NCBI GenBank assembly: GCA_016712745.1 | Contig: JADJQN010000016.1 | Span: forward strand, 1 to 55,005 | DNA length: 55,005 nucleotides | Direction of reading: 5' to 3' | Source: Sandaracinaceae bacterium | GTDB lineage: Bacteria; Myxococcota_A; Polyangia; Polyangiales; JADJQN01 | Shown here: piece by piece, positions 16,708 to 26,183 of the stretch | Layout: each line of letters opens with the position of its first letter | Numbering within the stretch: the first letter of the stretch is position 1 | Program-made: the position numbers and the translations under genes | Notes under the pieces: model-generated | What the model was told of the DNA's origin: nothing | The model's database searches: none | The model's input: only the letters and a program-made list of their open reading frames with translations

Positions 16708-17862
16708 ATGACTCAGGTAGACGAACAGCCGCTGCTCAAGACCCGCGAGGAGTTTCCCACCCTCGAGAACTCGGTGCATCTCATCAGCCATTCGCTTGGG
16801 GCCATGCCGAGAAAGGCGCGCGAGCACACGAAGAGCTTTCTCGACCTCTGGGAGCAAGATTCGATCGAGGCGTGGAGCAATCAATGGCTCCCCCACATGA
16901 AGACACTCGGCAACCTCGTCGCCAAGGTGCTCGGCGTGGACGCCGGCACCGTGATCATGAATCAGAACGTGAGTACGGTGCAGGCCATTGTGGCTTCGTG
17001 CTTCGATTGGACACAGAAGCGCAATAAGATTGTCTATTCCGAGCTCGAGTTCTCGACGGTTCACTATGTGTGGCAGGCCCAAGCGCGCCGCGGTGCGCGC
17101 GTAAACATTCTAAAGAGCGACGACGGGATGACCGTTCCGCTTGAGCGTTTGTTCAATGCGATCGACGAAGAAACTCTGATCGTTCCGTTGAGTCATGTGC
17201 TTTTCCGTTCGAGCACGCTTCAGGATCTAAAGGCCATCATCAAGCGTGCGCACGAAGTCGGCGCGTATGTTCTCGCCGATTGCTACCAAAGCGCGGCGAC
17301 CATTCCGTTGGCGTTGAAGGAATGGAACGTCGACTTCGCCTGTGGTGGCAGTGTGAAGTGGGCATGCGGCGGCCCCGGCGCGGCTTATCTCTACGTGCGT
17401 CCCGATCTGCTTCCGTTGATGAAGCCCATCGACACTGGCTGGTTTGGCCACGCCGAACCGTTTGCGTTCGACATGGGCGAGATGCGTTACGCCAACGACA
17501 TGTGGCGCATGGTTGGCGGCACGCCCGCGATCCCCGCTCTCTATTCTGCGCTCGCCGGATGGGAAATCGTCGCAGGCCTTTCGCAAACCGCTGTGCGCGC
17601 AAAATCCCTGCGCCAAACCACGATGCTTCGCTCACTCGCCGAAAAGCGCGGCTTTCAGATCAACACCCCGCACGAAGACGCGCAGCGCGGCGGAACGATT
17701 TGCTTCGACTTCGGAGGCTCCGACGAAGTCGCAAAAGAGCTCAACAAGCGACGCTTCTTCTGCGACTGGCGCCCCGGCTGCGGCATCCGCGCAAGCCCCC
17801 ACTTCTACACAACCGACGAAGAGATTTCGCGCTTCATCGACGAAGTGGACCGCATCCGTTAA
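16708..17862 (+). CDS. kynU: Kynureninase-like PLP enzyme
   Basis: This is a 384-residue fold-type I PLP enzyme of aminotransferase class V, best read as kynureninase, which splits kynurenine to anthranilate and alanine. Visible landmarks are HLISHSLGAMPRKAREH at the N-terminus, DCYQSAATIPLAL for the cofactor region, and GGSVKWACGGPGAAYLYV with the likely Schiff-base lysine at about residue 217. GWFGHAEPFAFDMG comes before the C-terminal small domain. ATG 16708 is preferred over GTG 16696, which overlaps the upstream stop. It directly follows the tryptophan dioxygenase remnant, which supports a tryptophan-degrading operon. The ORF is intact. Confidence 0.85.
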   Translation: MTQVDEQPLLKTREEFPTLENSVHLISHSLGAMPRKAREHTKSFLDLWEQDSIEAWSNQWLPHMKTLGNLVAKVLGVDAGTVIMNQNVSTVQAIVASCFDWTQKRNKIVYSELEFSTVHYVWQAQARRGARVNILKSDDGMTVPLERLFNAIDEETLIVPLSHVLFRSSTLQDLKAIIKRAHEVGAYVLADCYQSAATIPLALKEWNVDFACGGSVKWACGGPGAAYLYVRPDLLPLMKPIDTGWFGHAEPFAFDMGEMRYANDMWRMVGGTPAIPALYSALAGWEIVAGLSQTAVRAKSLRQTTMLRSLAEKRGFQINTPHEDAQRGGTICFDFGGSDEVAKELNKRRFFCDWRPGCGIRASPHFYTTDEEISRFIDEVDRIR

Positions 17863-19077
17863 CTACGGAGCGATCGAGTTGCAGTCGAACGTGTCGACGT
17901 CGGTTGCCGGCTCTGCCCCAAACGACACGCTGGTGAATGTGATCTGCGCCCAGTTCGAGGTGCGTGGGGTTCCCACAAACCCGAGTTTGATGGGCATGGG
18001 GTTGGGATTGCTGCCGCTGCGACTTGCGCAGCTCCGACCGCCGGTGGCTGTGTTGCCACAGGCTGAGATGCCAACAACACCGCCAACGCGGTAGATGCGT
18101 ATGTCGATGGGCGAGTCGCTGGCAATACCGAATCCTCCGCCTATGGAGGAGGTCGGGTTCTCGGGCCTGCCGAGATAGGACCAGACGCTGATCTCGTGAC
18201 CCAAAAACTCGGTGTCTCGCTTGATGGCAGCCGAGATCATGTACGTTTCACCTTCGATGATCACGTCTGCTCCCGCGACGACAACCGTTTCACCTAACGG
18301 AATCTCTTTCGCCGCGGCGAGGTGGACTGTGACGTCGAAGTCGTCCGTAAACACTTCCGACAATAGATAGTTGGCATCAAGCGGAGGTGTGCCCGTCATT
18401 GTGAGACCCGGCTCGGTTAGACACACGTGGTGCCCCAGAATGTACGAGGCGGCGTAGGTTGTCGGAGTCCATCGAGGAGTGCATGACGTGTCGGCAACGA
18501 GGCACGACATAGGTTCTGGCGTACCTGGTATGTCGCACGACCCACCAGCGGCGACGCAAATGTTTGAAGCACAGTCGGCGTTAGACCGGCAATCAGGCAG
18601 GCACAGGGCCGCGCTCTCGAATGACCAACAGCGAGATCCCATCGGGCAAGAAGATGTGGAGATGCTGCCCGTAGGACCGAGCTCGCACCCGACGAGACAC
18701 ACGCCCTCCAAAGCATCGCGAACATGAACACAGGTTCCTTCCACACACGGATTCGCAATGTCGCACGCAGCGCCGAATAGGCCGGGCGCTACATCCGCAC
18801 CAAGCGGCTCGCCGTTGCAACCCACGGTGGCCGCACCATCGAACGACATGCACGGATCAACGGGTCCTGCATCGTCGTGAGATCCATCGGGCGCTGAGCC
18901 CAGGTCGGTCAACGATTGGCCATCGGTCAGCGTTGCAGCATCACGTGCGGCGTCGGACGGTGCCGCATCGGAGGATCCCGCATCGGATGGAGTCACATTC
19001 TCGGTCGTTGCGCATCCCGCGAGCACCAATGGAAACAAACGCACCACGACCGCTCCGCATACAGTGCCAATCCTCAT
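17863..19077 (-). CDS. Cys-containing secreted lipoprotein of unknown function
   Basis: This is a 404-residue lipoprotein. The signal is MRIGTVCGAVVVRLFPLVLA with lipobox LAGC directly after. An S/D/A-rich stalk (DAGSSDAAPSDAARDAATL) leads to a cysteine-rich part (CDIANPCVEGTCVHV, CRSNADCASNICVA) like those in myxobacterial Cys-rich lipoproteins. A C-terminal beta-rich domain of about 200 residues is not recognised. ATG 19077 is chosen because AAAGGA lies about 8 bases upstream. The start is only 65 bp from repeat R2, so the promoter must be short or partly in R2. Confidence 0.75.
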   Translation of the reverse strand: MRIGTVCGAVVVRLFPLVLAGCATTENVTPSDAGSSDAAPSDAARDAATLTDGQSLTDLGSAPDGSHDDAGPVDPCMSFDGAATVGCNGEPLGADVAPGLFGAACDIANPCVEGTCVHVRDALEGVCLVGCELGPTGSISTSSCPMGSRCWSFESAALCLPDCRSNADCASNICVAAGGSCDIPGTPEPMSCLVADTSCTPRWTPTTYAASYILGHHVCLTEPGLTMTGTPPLDANYLLSEVFTDDFDVTVHLAAAKEIPLGETVVVAGADVIIEGETYMISAAIKRDTEFLGHEISVWSYLGRPENPTSSIGGGFGIASDSPIDIRIYRVGGVVGISACGNTATGGRSCASRSGSNPNPMPIKLGFVGTPRTSNWAQITFTSVSFGAEPATDVDTFDCNSIAP

Positions 19078-19141
19078 GACTGAATCCTTTCGCACGACAT
19101 CGTCAGGCCGCTTGGACCGACCCTATCGCGAAGCATTCAGA

Positions 19142-19301
19142 GAGGCTAGCCAGCATAAACGCGTTCTTCGATTCGGCCGTCTGATGTGGTCGTAGAGCAA
19201 GTTTACATATCCGCCCTTTATGCGAAGCGAATTTCCACGTGATGTCGTCCTGTTAGCTTGAGTTCGGAGGTGCGGTGGGCTTGTTCCGATGACTCTTTCG
19301 A
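19142..19301 (+). repeat. 160-bp repeat R2
   Basis: This is a full-length type A copy, from GAGGCTAGCCAGCATAAACG to GATGACTCTTTCGA. It differs from the consensus by a few bases, including gcgaagcgaattt and ttcggaggtg. Confidence 0.95.
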
Positions 19302-19578
19302 CAGATGCCGGTCTACGCCACCACCGCGCGGAGGCTAGCCTGCATAAGAGCGCGGCTAGGCGATATAAGCGCGCCTTTTGAAGATCGGGGTGAACGTGAC
19401 TCCGGGACGGTATGTTGACTCGGCTCGGCAAGCGCGTAGCGCGAGTGTCTGAAAGAACCTGTTTATACGGACTACGCTCTTGGGATGCTTTGGGAATTAT
19501 TCGGGGCTCGTGCGGGGTTCTGTTCCGAACTTGCTTGCAGGGCCGGCGGTTCGAACGCCGGTGCGACACTCGAAGCTG
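19302..19578. other. Non-coding region with a left-module remnant
   Basis: No gene is visible. At 19333-19385 there is a diverged stand-alone left module (GAGGCTAGCCTGCATAAGAG followed by ggctaggcg...gcgcgcctttt) without the right half of R. At 19543-19561 a near-palindrome (CCGGCGGTTCGAACGCCGG) forms a hairpin and could be the terminator region of the leftward lipoprotein. Confidence 0.5.
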
Positions 19579-20316
19579 TCAATTCGTGCGTACAACCTCG
19601 CTGCCATCGATGCGGAAACTCATCGAGCGTTCCATCGCGAGAGTCGCGGGGTCAGTCGCGCACACCGAATTGTCCGCGTAGCGCTCAAGATGGAAGCGAA
19701 TTGTGAAATTCGATTCATCGCTCCACTCGACGACCGAGCCTGCGGCTTTCGCTTCGCAGTCGGCAGGCGCATCACTGCTGAAAGACATTCCCTCCTCACC
19801 GGCTCCGAGCCATGTCCAACTTGGCGCATCGAAAATCGAAACCTGCAATCGCGGACCGGCGAGGCCTCCACGCTCATAGACATGGATCCAGCGAGTGCGC
19901 GCGGGTGAAGCGGTCTGAATAGGTCCGATCACGTTGCCGTCGTGCACGCGTACCAAAGACGAATCGATCTGTATGGAATCTGTCGTGGCGTCGTATTCGC
20001 CGACATCGGACGGAACGAGGACTTCGCTCGTCGCCGACGTGTAGTGGGCGAAGGTGTCTCCCCCTTGGATGAATGTGATGGTGTAGTGCGTGTTCGTCAG
20101 CACCCATCCGGGCCCAAAGCAATCGGCGCCGTGTTCGATCGAATCCTCGTGCGTGTATTCGCGAACGTTCACGGCTTGCACGCGTGCACCATTTACGGTC
20201 GAGGTGCATTCCGCCACAACTTCGTTCGACGGCGGCGCGGGCTCGTCTACAATCGGCGGGCAGCCACAGGAAGCGAACAGCGCAGAGAGTACGAGAATCG
20301 TTGTTTTCTTAAGCAT
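19579..20316 (-). CDS. Secreted lipoprotein of unknown function
   Basis: This is a 245-residue protein with a classic lipoprotein signal, MLKKTTILVLSALFASC, and lipobox ASC. The mature part contains four further cysteines and beta-rich sequence (CFGPGWVLTNTHYTITF, RLQVSIFDAPSWTWLG). No family is recognised. ATG 20316 is preferred over the upstream in-frame start because it lies directly before the signal peptide. It occupies the short block between R2 and R3, and its upstream region of about 70 bases ends at R3. Confidence 0.7.
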   Translation of the reverse strand: MLKKTTILVLSALFASCGCPPIVDEPAPPSNEVVAECTSTVNGARVQAVNVREYTHEDSIEHGADCFGPGWVLTNTHYTITFIQGGDTFAHYTSATSEVLVPSDVGEYDATTDSIQIDSSLVRVHDGNVIGPIQTASPARTRWIHVYERGGLAGPRLQVSIFDAPSWTWLGAGEEGMSFSSDAPADCEAKAAGSVVEWSDESNFTIRFHLERYADNSVCATDPATLAMERSMSFRIDGSEVVRTN

Positions 20317-20384
20317 TCGACGAACATACTTGTGTGCCCCTCCCTTTCCCGTCAAGCATGCTTGGGCGCGTGAGAGATTCCCGG

Positions 20385-20543
20385 GAGGCTAGCCAGCATA
20401 AACGCGTTCTTCGATTCGGCCGTCTGATGTGGTCGTAGAGCGAGTTTACATATCCGCCCTTTATGCGAAGCGGATTTCCACGTGATGTCGTCCTGTTAGC
20501 TTGAGTTCGGACGTGCGGTGGGCTTGTTCCGATGACTCTTTCG
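20385..20543 (+). repeat. 160-bp repeat R3
   Basis: This is a type A copy running from GAGGCTAGCC to GATGACTCTTTCG. The last base of the usual end (A) is replaced by G, which marks the junction with the next block. Confidence 0.95.
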
Positions 20544-20759
20544 GAAGTCCGACGCTTGTGGATTCGCGTAAGGCCTCCTGCACAAATGACGGTTGTGGTC
20601 GTTGAGCGACGAAGCCGGACGTTCAACGTTGGCGCGCCGTGCGCTGTCGGCGTAACAAGACGACACGGTTTGCAAGCGACCGATCTGCGTTGCTTCGAGC
20701 ATGCAATGTTCTAGTCTCACGCTGTGCAACGTCGCATGCCAAGGAGCGATACGTGTCGA

Positions 20760-23192
20760 ATGAAGTCTCCCACCAAACCGTGGGTCGTCGTGTTCATGCT
20801 CGTGAACGTTGTTGGTTGCAGCGGAGAGCTGAGCGGCAACGCGAACAACCAACGTCGACGCGGGCGTAGCTTTCGACACAGGCGTGGCTTTCGATGCGGG
20901 CCTCGATTTCGATTCAGGAGATCCGCACCTCGATGCTGGAGCTGACGCACCGATGGTCGATGCTGCACATCTACGACCTACCAACGAACCACCCACCGCA
21001 CGTGGCGAAACATTCTATACGGCGCCTGGAGTCTCTGTTGAGCTCACCGCACTGACCGCCAACGACGTCGATCCCGATGGTGATGCGCTGACACTGACGG
21101 TTACGATGGCGCCGACGCACGGCACGCTCGTCCGAAACGCGAACGACAACTACACGTACACGCCCGCTACTGACTTTGTCGGTGAGGATTGGTTCGAGTA
21201 CTCCGTCTCGGATGATCACGGCGCCGCGGATGCGACGGACGTGCACGTCTACACCGCAAGGCATACCTATTACGTTTCACCGAGTGGCAACGACAGCAAC
21301 GCCGGCACCGCTCCGACAGCGGCGTGGCGAACAGTGGATAAGGTTGTCGGCGGTTTTTGCTCAGACGTATTCGTGGGCGGGGACGTCATACTGCTCGAGC
21401 GCGGTGCTACGTTCTCGGAGACGTTGTCGGTGTGTGGTCGCCGTGGCGATCCTGGTTTGCCCATTGTTGTCGGCGCGTACGGAGTCGGCGCGCAACCGGC
21501 CATAACAGGCAGTACGACGGTCAGCGGCTGGACTCGACACTCAGGCGACATTTGGAAAGCCACCGTCAGCGAGTCGACGAAGGGCCTCTATTTCAATGGG
21601 CTTCGCCAGAACCCCGCGCGATCGCCCAACGTTGGATGGTTCAAGAACGCTGCGGGATCATCCAGCGCTTCGTCCACGCTCGTGACACCCGATCTAACAG
21701 GTCCCACAAATGCATATGTCGGTGCGACCGTACGAATCCGTACGCGCAACTGGTCGTACGAAACCGCACACGTCACGAGCTCGTCTTCGGGCCAGCTCTC
21801 TCTCGACGTTGCACTGAGTGACGTGAGCACGGGCGATTGGGGATACTTCGTCGACAATCAACTTCAATTCCTCGATGCGCCCGGCGAGTGGTACTACGAC
21901 GAAGCGTCGCATACTTTGTATTTCGAGGCGCCTCATAGCGCCGATCCAAACACAGGCGTAGCGGAAGCCGTCGTTCGCGAATCAGCGCTCGAGGTTTTCA
22001 CTGCCGATGGGACCGACGCATCCCTTGTGTTCGATGACATCGCGATCAAGTACGCATCCACACATGCCGTAATCATTGCGAACAACAACCGCAATGTCGT
22101 GCTGCGCCGCGTGACCGTGTCGGATAGTCAACAGGGCATCGCCGTTGTAGCGGACGACGTCGACGTTGTTGAATCGGAAATTACGCGGACCCTGGGAACG
22201 GGCATCGTCTTTGGCCTCAATCGCGATCGATTGCTCCGCAGTCGCGTGACCGACATTGCAGTGGAGCCTGGCTACGGCGAGTCGGTTTGGGGCTATATGG
22301 GAATCCGTGCCTATGGAGACGGTGCGGTCGTACAACACTGCGTCATCGACAACATCGGCTATATCGGCTTGGTTCTCGACGGCGCCAACAGCTTGGCTGA
22401 GGAGAACTTCGTCTCCCACGCGCTCGCCGTTTTGAACGACGGAGGCGGAATTTCCTTCGATCATTGTGATGGGCTTGCCATTCGAAGGAACGTCGTCGTC
22501 GATGCGATCGGTTCGTACTTGGACACCGTCAGCGAGACTGCGGGTCCTTACGTCAGCCCATACGACAACCTCACACTTGGTATCGCGTTCGGAAATACGA
22601 GCATCAAAAACACAGTGGTCGAAGGCAATGTTGTCGCCCACAATCGCGGCGGCATCGCCGCTGATCACACGACGAATTCACTGGGCAATGTGGTTCGCGA
22701 CAACCTGATCTTCGACAACGTGCACTTTCAGCTTGCCGTCACAGACCAAGGGCGTGCCGAGTGCACGCCTGTGTTCGACGACATTTACACAGGCAACACG
22801 CTTGTGCCCGGTTCACGCGCGGACATTCTCTTTTCCAACAAGACGTTCGCTGTCCAACGCTTGTCGATTGGGGAACGATCGACAACAACATGTACGCGAC
22901 GCTCTACGGCGACAATATTCTTCACCGACAGCATTTCACCTACGCTGAGCTGAACGGCGACTACACACTTGCGCAATGGCAGGCGGAGAGCGGCAAAGAC
23001 TCAAGCTCGCGCGAGCCGCCGGCTTCGCTCACATTGCCGGACGATATCGCGGCCACGCTCTATTACAACGCGGCGCGCGGCCGCCGGATCATCATGCTCG
23101 ATGGAACGTGGCGCACGCTCGACGGAGATTCCGTTAGCGGCTTGCTGAATATCGAGCCTTACAGTGGTGTTGTACTGGTACCGACGCTGTAG
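20760..23192 (+). pseudogene. Beta-helix lipoprotein, paralogue of the 5275 gene, two frameshifts
   Basis: One gene is spread over three frames. The signal peptide MKSPTKPWVVVFMLVNVVGC sits in the first frame (20760-20850). The body resumes in the second frame with DAGVAFDTGVAFDAGLDFD, a cadherin/Ig-like domain (LTANDVDPDGDALTLTV) and a parallel beta-helix (YYVSPSGNDSNAGT onward) to about 22860. The C-terminus (LVDWGTIDNNMYATLYGD ... IEPYSGVVLVPTL) is in the third frame. Order and length match the intact paralogue at 5275-7719 closely. Either the gene decayed by two indels or the sequence carries two errors. An exported beta-helix protein is likely if the frame is real. Confidence 0.8.
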
Positions 23193-23236
23193 AGCAGTTC
23201 TACATTGAGCTGAAACGGGTCTGAACGTGGATGTCC

Positions 23237-23485
23237 TTACAGGCGTGGCGCCCGTACGACGTCCGCGTGACCATTGGTGTCACCGGGAATAAGATTTGTC
23301 GCCCACGTAAGAAAGCTAACCCACTGTCCATCGCCCGAGATAACAGGCGCCGAGTTTGAACCGTTGGCTTCTTCTCCTGTTGCACTCAAGCTCTGACGCC
23401 GTGTTGTATGGGCAACGCGATCGCGGACAAAGATGTCTGTCTGTCCGTTGGTATCGCCAGAGACGAGATTGCTCGCCATGGACAT
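23237..23485 (-). pseudogene. C-terminal fragment of a PD40/TolB-type beta-propeller protein
   Basis: About 82 residues ending at a stop codon at 23237 match the repeated unit of PD40 propellers: SMASNLVSGDTNGQTDIFVR, then ISGDGQWVSFLTWATNLIPG. The gene would continue upstream (rightward) but is cut exactly where repeat R4 begins at 23486. Only the final blades remain. Confidence 0.75.
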
Positions 23486-23577
23486 GAGGCTAGGCGCTTC
23501 AAACGCCCTTTTTTTTACCCGTGTTCGAGATGGCCGAAAGGCGAGTTTACATATCCGCCCTTTATGCGAAGCGGATT

Positions 23578-25147
23578 TGTAGGGCCCATTTAGAGATGTC
23601 CGGTTTCTCCCAAGTAGAAATGTCCGCCTCGGGAGGCGGTCATGGAGGAACTGACGACAATGAGCACCAAGGAATTGGACCGGGCCGCGGTGATGGCACG
23701 GCTCTCGGAGCATTCGCTGTCACAGCGAGCCGCTGCGGAGATGTTGCAGCTGACTGTGCGGCAAGTTCGGCGACTGCAGCGTGCGTACGCGGTTCAGGGG
23801 CCGCGGCTCTCGCCTCCAAGCGACGTGGCCGACCAAGCAATCGCAAGTTAGCCGCTGATGTTCGTGCGCGGGTGCTCGCGCTTGTCAAAGAACGCTATGC
23901 CGACTTTGGCCCGACCTTGGCCTGCGAGAAGCTGCGCGAGCAGCATGATGTTGTCGTGTCGGTCGAGACCTTGCGCACGTGGATGTCCTCGGAGGGATTG
24001 TGGCGTACGCGCATGCAGCGGCGAAAGCCAGCCCAATCACCGCGTCGTCGCCGCTCGTGCTTAGGTGAGTTGGTGCAAATCGACGGGTCGGACCATGAGT
24101 GGTTCGAAGGACGCGCGCCGCGCTGCACCCTCTTGGTCTACGTCGACGACGCGACGAGTCGTTTGATGGAGCTGCGCTTCGTGCGCTCCGAATCGACGTT
24201 CGAGTACTTCGCGGCGACCGAGCGCTATGTGCGTGCGCACGGAAAGCCCTGCGCTTTTTACAGCGACAAGGCCGGCGTCTTTCGCGTCAATGCCAAGGAT
24301 GCACGCGCGGGCGACGGCTACACGCAATTTGGACGCGCTATGTACGAGCTGAATATCGACGTGATTTGCGCCAACACGCCCGCGGCCAAGGGGCGCGTCG
24401 AACGAGCGCATCAGACGCTGCAAGACCGTCTCGTCAAAGAGCTCAGGCTTCGCGGCATCTCAGACCGTGATGCGGGCAACGCGTACCTTGGGGGAGTTCA
24501 TGAAGGACTACAACCAGCGTTTCGCGTGCGAACCTCAGAGCCCGCACGATGCGCACCGGACGTTGCTGCCCCAGGAAAACCTCGCACGCATCTTCTCGTG
24601 GCAAGAGGAGCGACGCCTGACCGGCAGCCTCACCTTGCACTACAATCGCGTGATGTACGTCGTCGCCTCGACGCCAGCATCGGAAAAAGCGCGTGGCAAG
24701 CGTGTGACGGTGCGCGAAGAAGAAGATGGAACCGTACACATCGAATATCGAGGCGAACACTTGGACGCGTACGCGTTTCCCAAAGACGCACGCGTGCATC
24801 AAGGCGCCATCGTCGAGAACAAACTCTTAGGACATGTCCTGAGCGTCATCGCTCAAGGTCAGCGCGAGCGTGACAAGCGCACGCTTCAAACGAAGCGCCT
24901 CACGTTGCGCGACGAAGATCTCATGCGCAAAGCGATGGGAGAACCAGGTCTGACGACTCGGCGTCCACGCGCGAACCAGAAGCGCCAACAATCCGCCAGG
25001 TCGATTGCGCCCTTGCCCGTAACCCATCCATTGGCCACCGCGCTGCAGTCGGCAAAGCCGCATCCCAAACCAGCAACCCTTGACCGAGGCACCCAAGCGG
25101 ACAACTGTACTTTGCAGAGCACCGGACATTTCTAAATCGCACCGACA
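23578..25147 (+). mobile_element. ISNCY-type insertion sequence inside R4
   Basis: The element is 1570 bp with imperfect 27-bp inverted repeats: the left end TGTAGGGCCCATTTAGAGAT and the right end closing ...TTTCTAAATCGCACCGACA. The inner 16 bases, ending ATGTCCGGT, match except at one position. A 5-bp direct repeat GGATT (23573-23577 and 25148-25152) flanks it and is a target-site duplication. The transposase inside is broken by frameshifts. Confidence 0.85.
23642..25135 (+). pseudogene. ISNCY-family DDE transposase, frameshifted
   Basis: Three reading frames together give one transposase. The helix-turn-helix part (MARLSEHSLSQRAAAEMLQL) is in frame one to about 23850. The catalytic core is in frame two, with QIDGSDHEWFEGRAP (first Asp), FYSDKAGVF (second Asp) and AAKGRVERAHQTLQDRL (Glu). 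The C-terminal part is in frame three from about 24467 (LGEFMKDYNQRFA, WQEERRLTGSLTLHYNRVMY), ending at 25135 ten bases before the right terminus. This domain order matches ISNCY/integrase-type transposases of about 450 residues. It is inactive as written, though each break needs only a one-base correction. Confidence 0.8.
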
Positions 25148-25171
25148 GGATTTCCACGTGATGTCGTCCTG

Positions 25172-25540
25172 TTAGCTTGAGTTCGGACGTGCGGTGGGCT
25201 TGTTCCGATGACTCTTTCGACAGCCTTCGGTCCGAGGCGATGGTGCCGCACGTAGCGCTGCGATGATGACGTCCAGCGGCGGCACGCCACGTACGTCGCT
25301 GCCAACGTAGATGCGGCACGAGGAACCGCCGCCCGGAGCAGCGCCCGCGACGTCCTTGCCGCCCACAAGAATGGTCGGCGACCCGTATCCGCGCGCGTGG
25401 GCCGGTGCGCTTTCGGCGGTAACGTCGACCTCGGTCCACATCGGTGAAGCGCCAAGTGCCTCGAAGGCGCGGCGCAGTTGCTCGCGCGCGGCAGGGATGT
25501 TCGGACAGTCGGGGAAGTAGAGCAGCTCAACGGTGGACAT
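25172..25540 (-). CDS. Thioredoxin-fold protein downstream of merR
   Basis: The protein starts MSTVELLYFPDCPNIPAARE and resembles the small thioredoxin-fold 'DF family' proteins often found beside mercury or metal regulators. The FPDCPN segment occupies the active-site position. A second cysteine lies in GSSCRIYVG. The natural domain ends near AALRAAP around 25230, and the last residues before the stop at 25172 come from repeat R4, so the C-terminus is replaced or extended by R. Its start lies 14 bases inside the end of merR, so both are likely one transcript. A role in thiol or metal handling is inferred only from context. Confidence 0.65.
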   Translation of the reverse strand: MSTVELLYFPDCPNIPAAREQLRRAFEALGASPMWTEVDVTAESAPAHARGYGSPTILVGGKDVAGAAPGGGSSCRIYVGSDVRGVPPLDVIIAALRAAPSPRTEGCRKSHRNKPTARPNSS

Positions 25541-25955
25541 GGGCGTCTCCTTGGGCGTCGAGGGCATCGAGCAGCGGGCACTCGCTCGTGGGCCCCTTGC
25601 CAGTGCAGGAAGCCGCGAGCTGGGCAAGCGCGGCCCGCATGCGCTGAAGCTCGGTCAGCTTCGCGTCGACCTCGGCGAGCTTCTCGTGGGCGAGCTTGCG
25701 CACGTCGGCGCACTTCTTCCCTGCCGTCACGCGGAGGCTGAGCAGCTCGCGGATCTCCCTCAGCGTGAAGCCGAGCTCCTTGGCCGCCTGGACGAAGTGG
25801 ATGCGGCGCACCGTGTCGGCCGGGTACTGCCGATAGCCCGAGGGCCGCCGCTTGGGCGCGGGCACCAACCCCTCACGCTCGTAGAAGCGTACCGTCTCGA
25901 CGCCGACCCCGGCGCCCTTGGCGACTTGCCCGATGGAGAGGCTCGATGAGTCCAT
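25527..25955 (-). CDS. merR: MerR-family regulator with the mercury-type cysteine triad
   Basis: This is a 142-residue MerR regulator. The N-terminal winged helix is clear (LSIGQVAKGAGVGVETVRFY, RRPSGYRQYP), followed by the dimerisation helix. Cysteines fall at residues 82, 117 and 126, the positions that bind Hg(II) in classical MerR, with C-x8-C at the end (SCTGKGPTSEC). It should therefore sense mercury or a similar thiophilic metal. ATG 25955 is preferred because the only upstream alternative would lie inside the promoter. The gene reads leftward into the thioredoxin-fold gene. No merA, merT or merP is present in this block. Confidence 0.85.
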   Translation of the reverse strand: MDSSSLSIGQVAKGAGVGVETVRFYEREGLVPAPKRRPSGYRQYPADTVRRIHFVQAAKELGFTLREIRELLSLRVTAGKKCADVRKLAHEKLAEVDAKLTELQRMRAALAQLAASCTGKGPTSECPLLDALDAQGDAHVHR

Positions 25956-25961
25956 ACAGGC

Positions 25962-25993
25962 AGTATGGACCCTGTAGTACACTACGGAGTCAA
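25962..25993 (-). promoter_or_regulatory. MerR-type promoter/operator of merR
   Basis: Reading leftward, the -35 box TTGACT (25988-25993) and the -10 box CATACT (25962-25967) are 20 bp apart, the long spacer typical of MerR-controlled promoters. The spacer holds the dyad GTAGT-GT-ACTAC. The expected transcription start falls at or next to the ATG at 25955, so the merR mRNA may be leaderless. Confidence 0.75.
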
Positions 25994-26023
25994 GGGTTCA
26001 CGAACTGGCGAACCTGCGCCGGG

Positions 26024-26183
26024 GAGGCTAGCCAGCATAAACGCGTTCTTCGATTCGGCCGTCTGATGTGGTCGTAGAGCAAGTTTACATATCCGCCCTT
26101 TATGCGAAGCGGATTTCCACGTGATGTCGTCCTGTTAGCTTGAGTTCGGACGTGCGGTGGGCTTGTTCCGATGACTCTTTCGA
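26024..26183 (+). repeat. 160-bp repeat R5
   Basis: This is a full type A copy with consensus ends GAGGCTAGCC and ATGACTCTTTCGA. Confidence 0.95.

Larger units (their letters stand above)
23486..25220 (+). repeat. 160-bp repeat R4 (module B), split by an insertion sequence
   Basis: The left part 23486-23577 is module B plus GTTTACATATCCGCCC...GCGGATT. The right part 25148-25220 is GGATTTCCACGTGATG ... ATGACTCTTTCGA. The two parts join into one normal R when the 1570-bp element and one GGATT are removed. Confidence 0.9.

Noticed and set aside
19500..19575. A tRNA 3' end, because of the ggttcgaac motif
   Set aside because: The arm pairs as a plain near-palindrome, the loop is not the 7-base TtCRAnC form, and no acceptor, D or anticodon stem can be built upstream.
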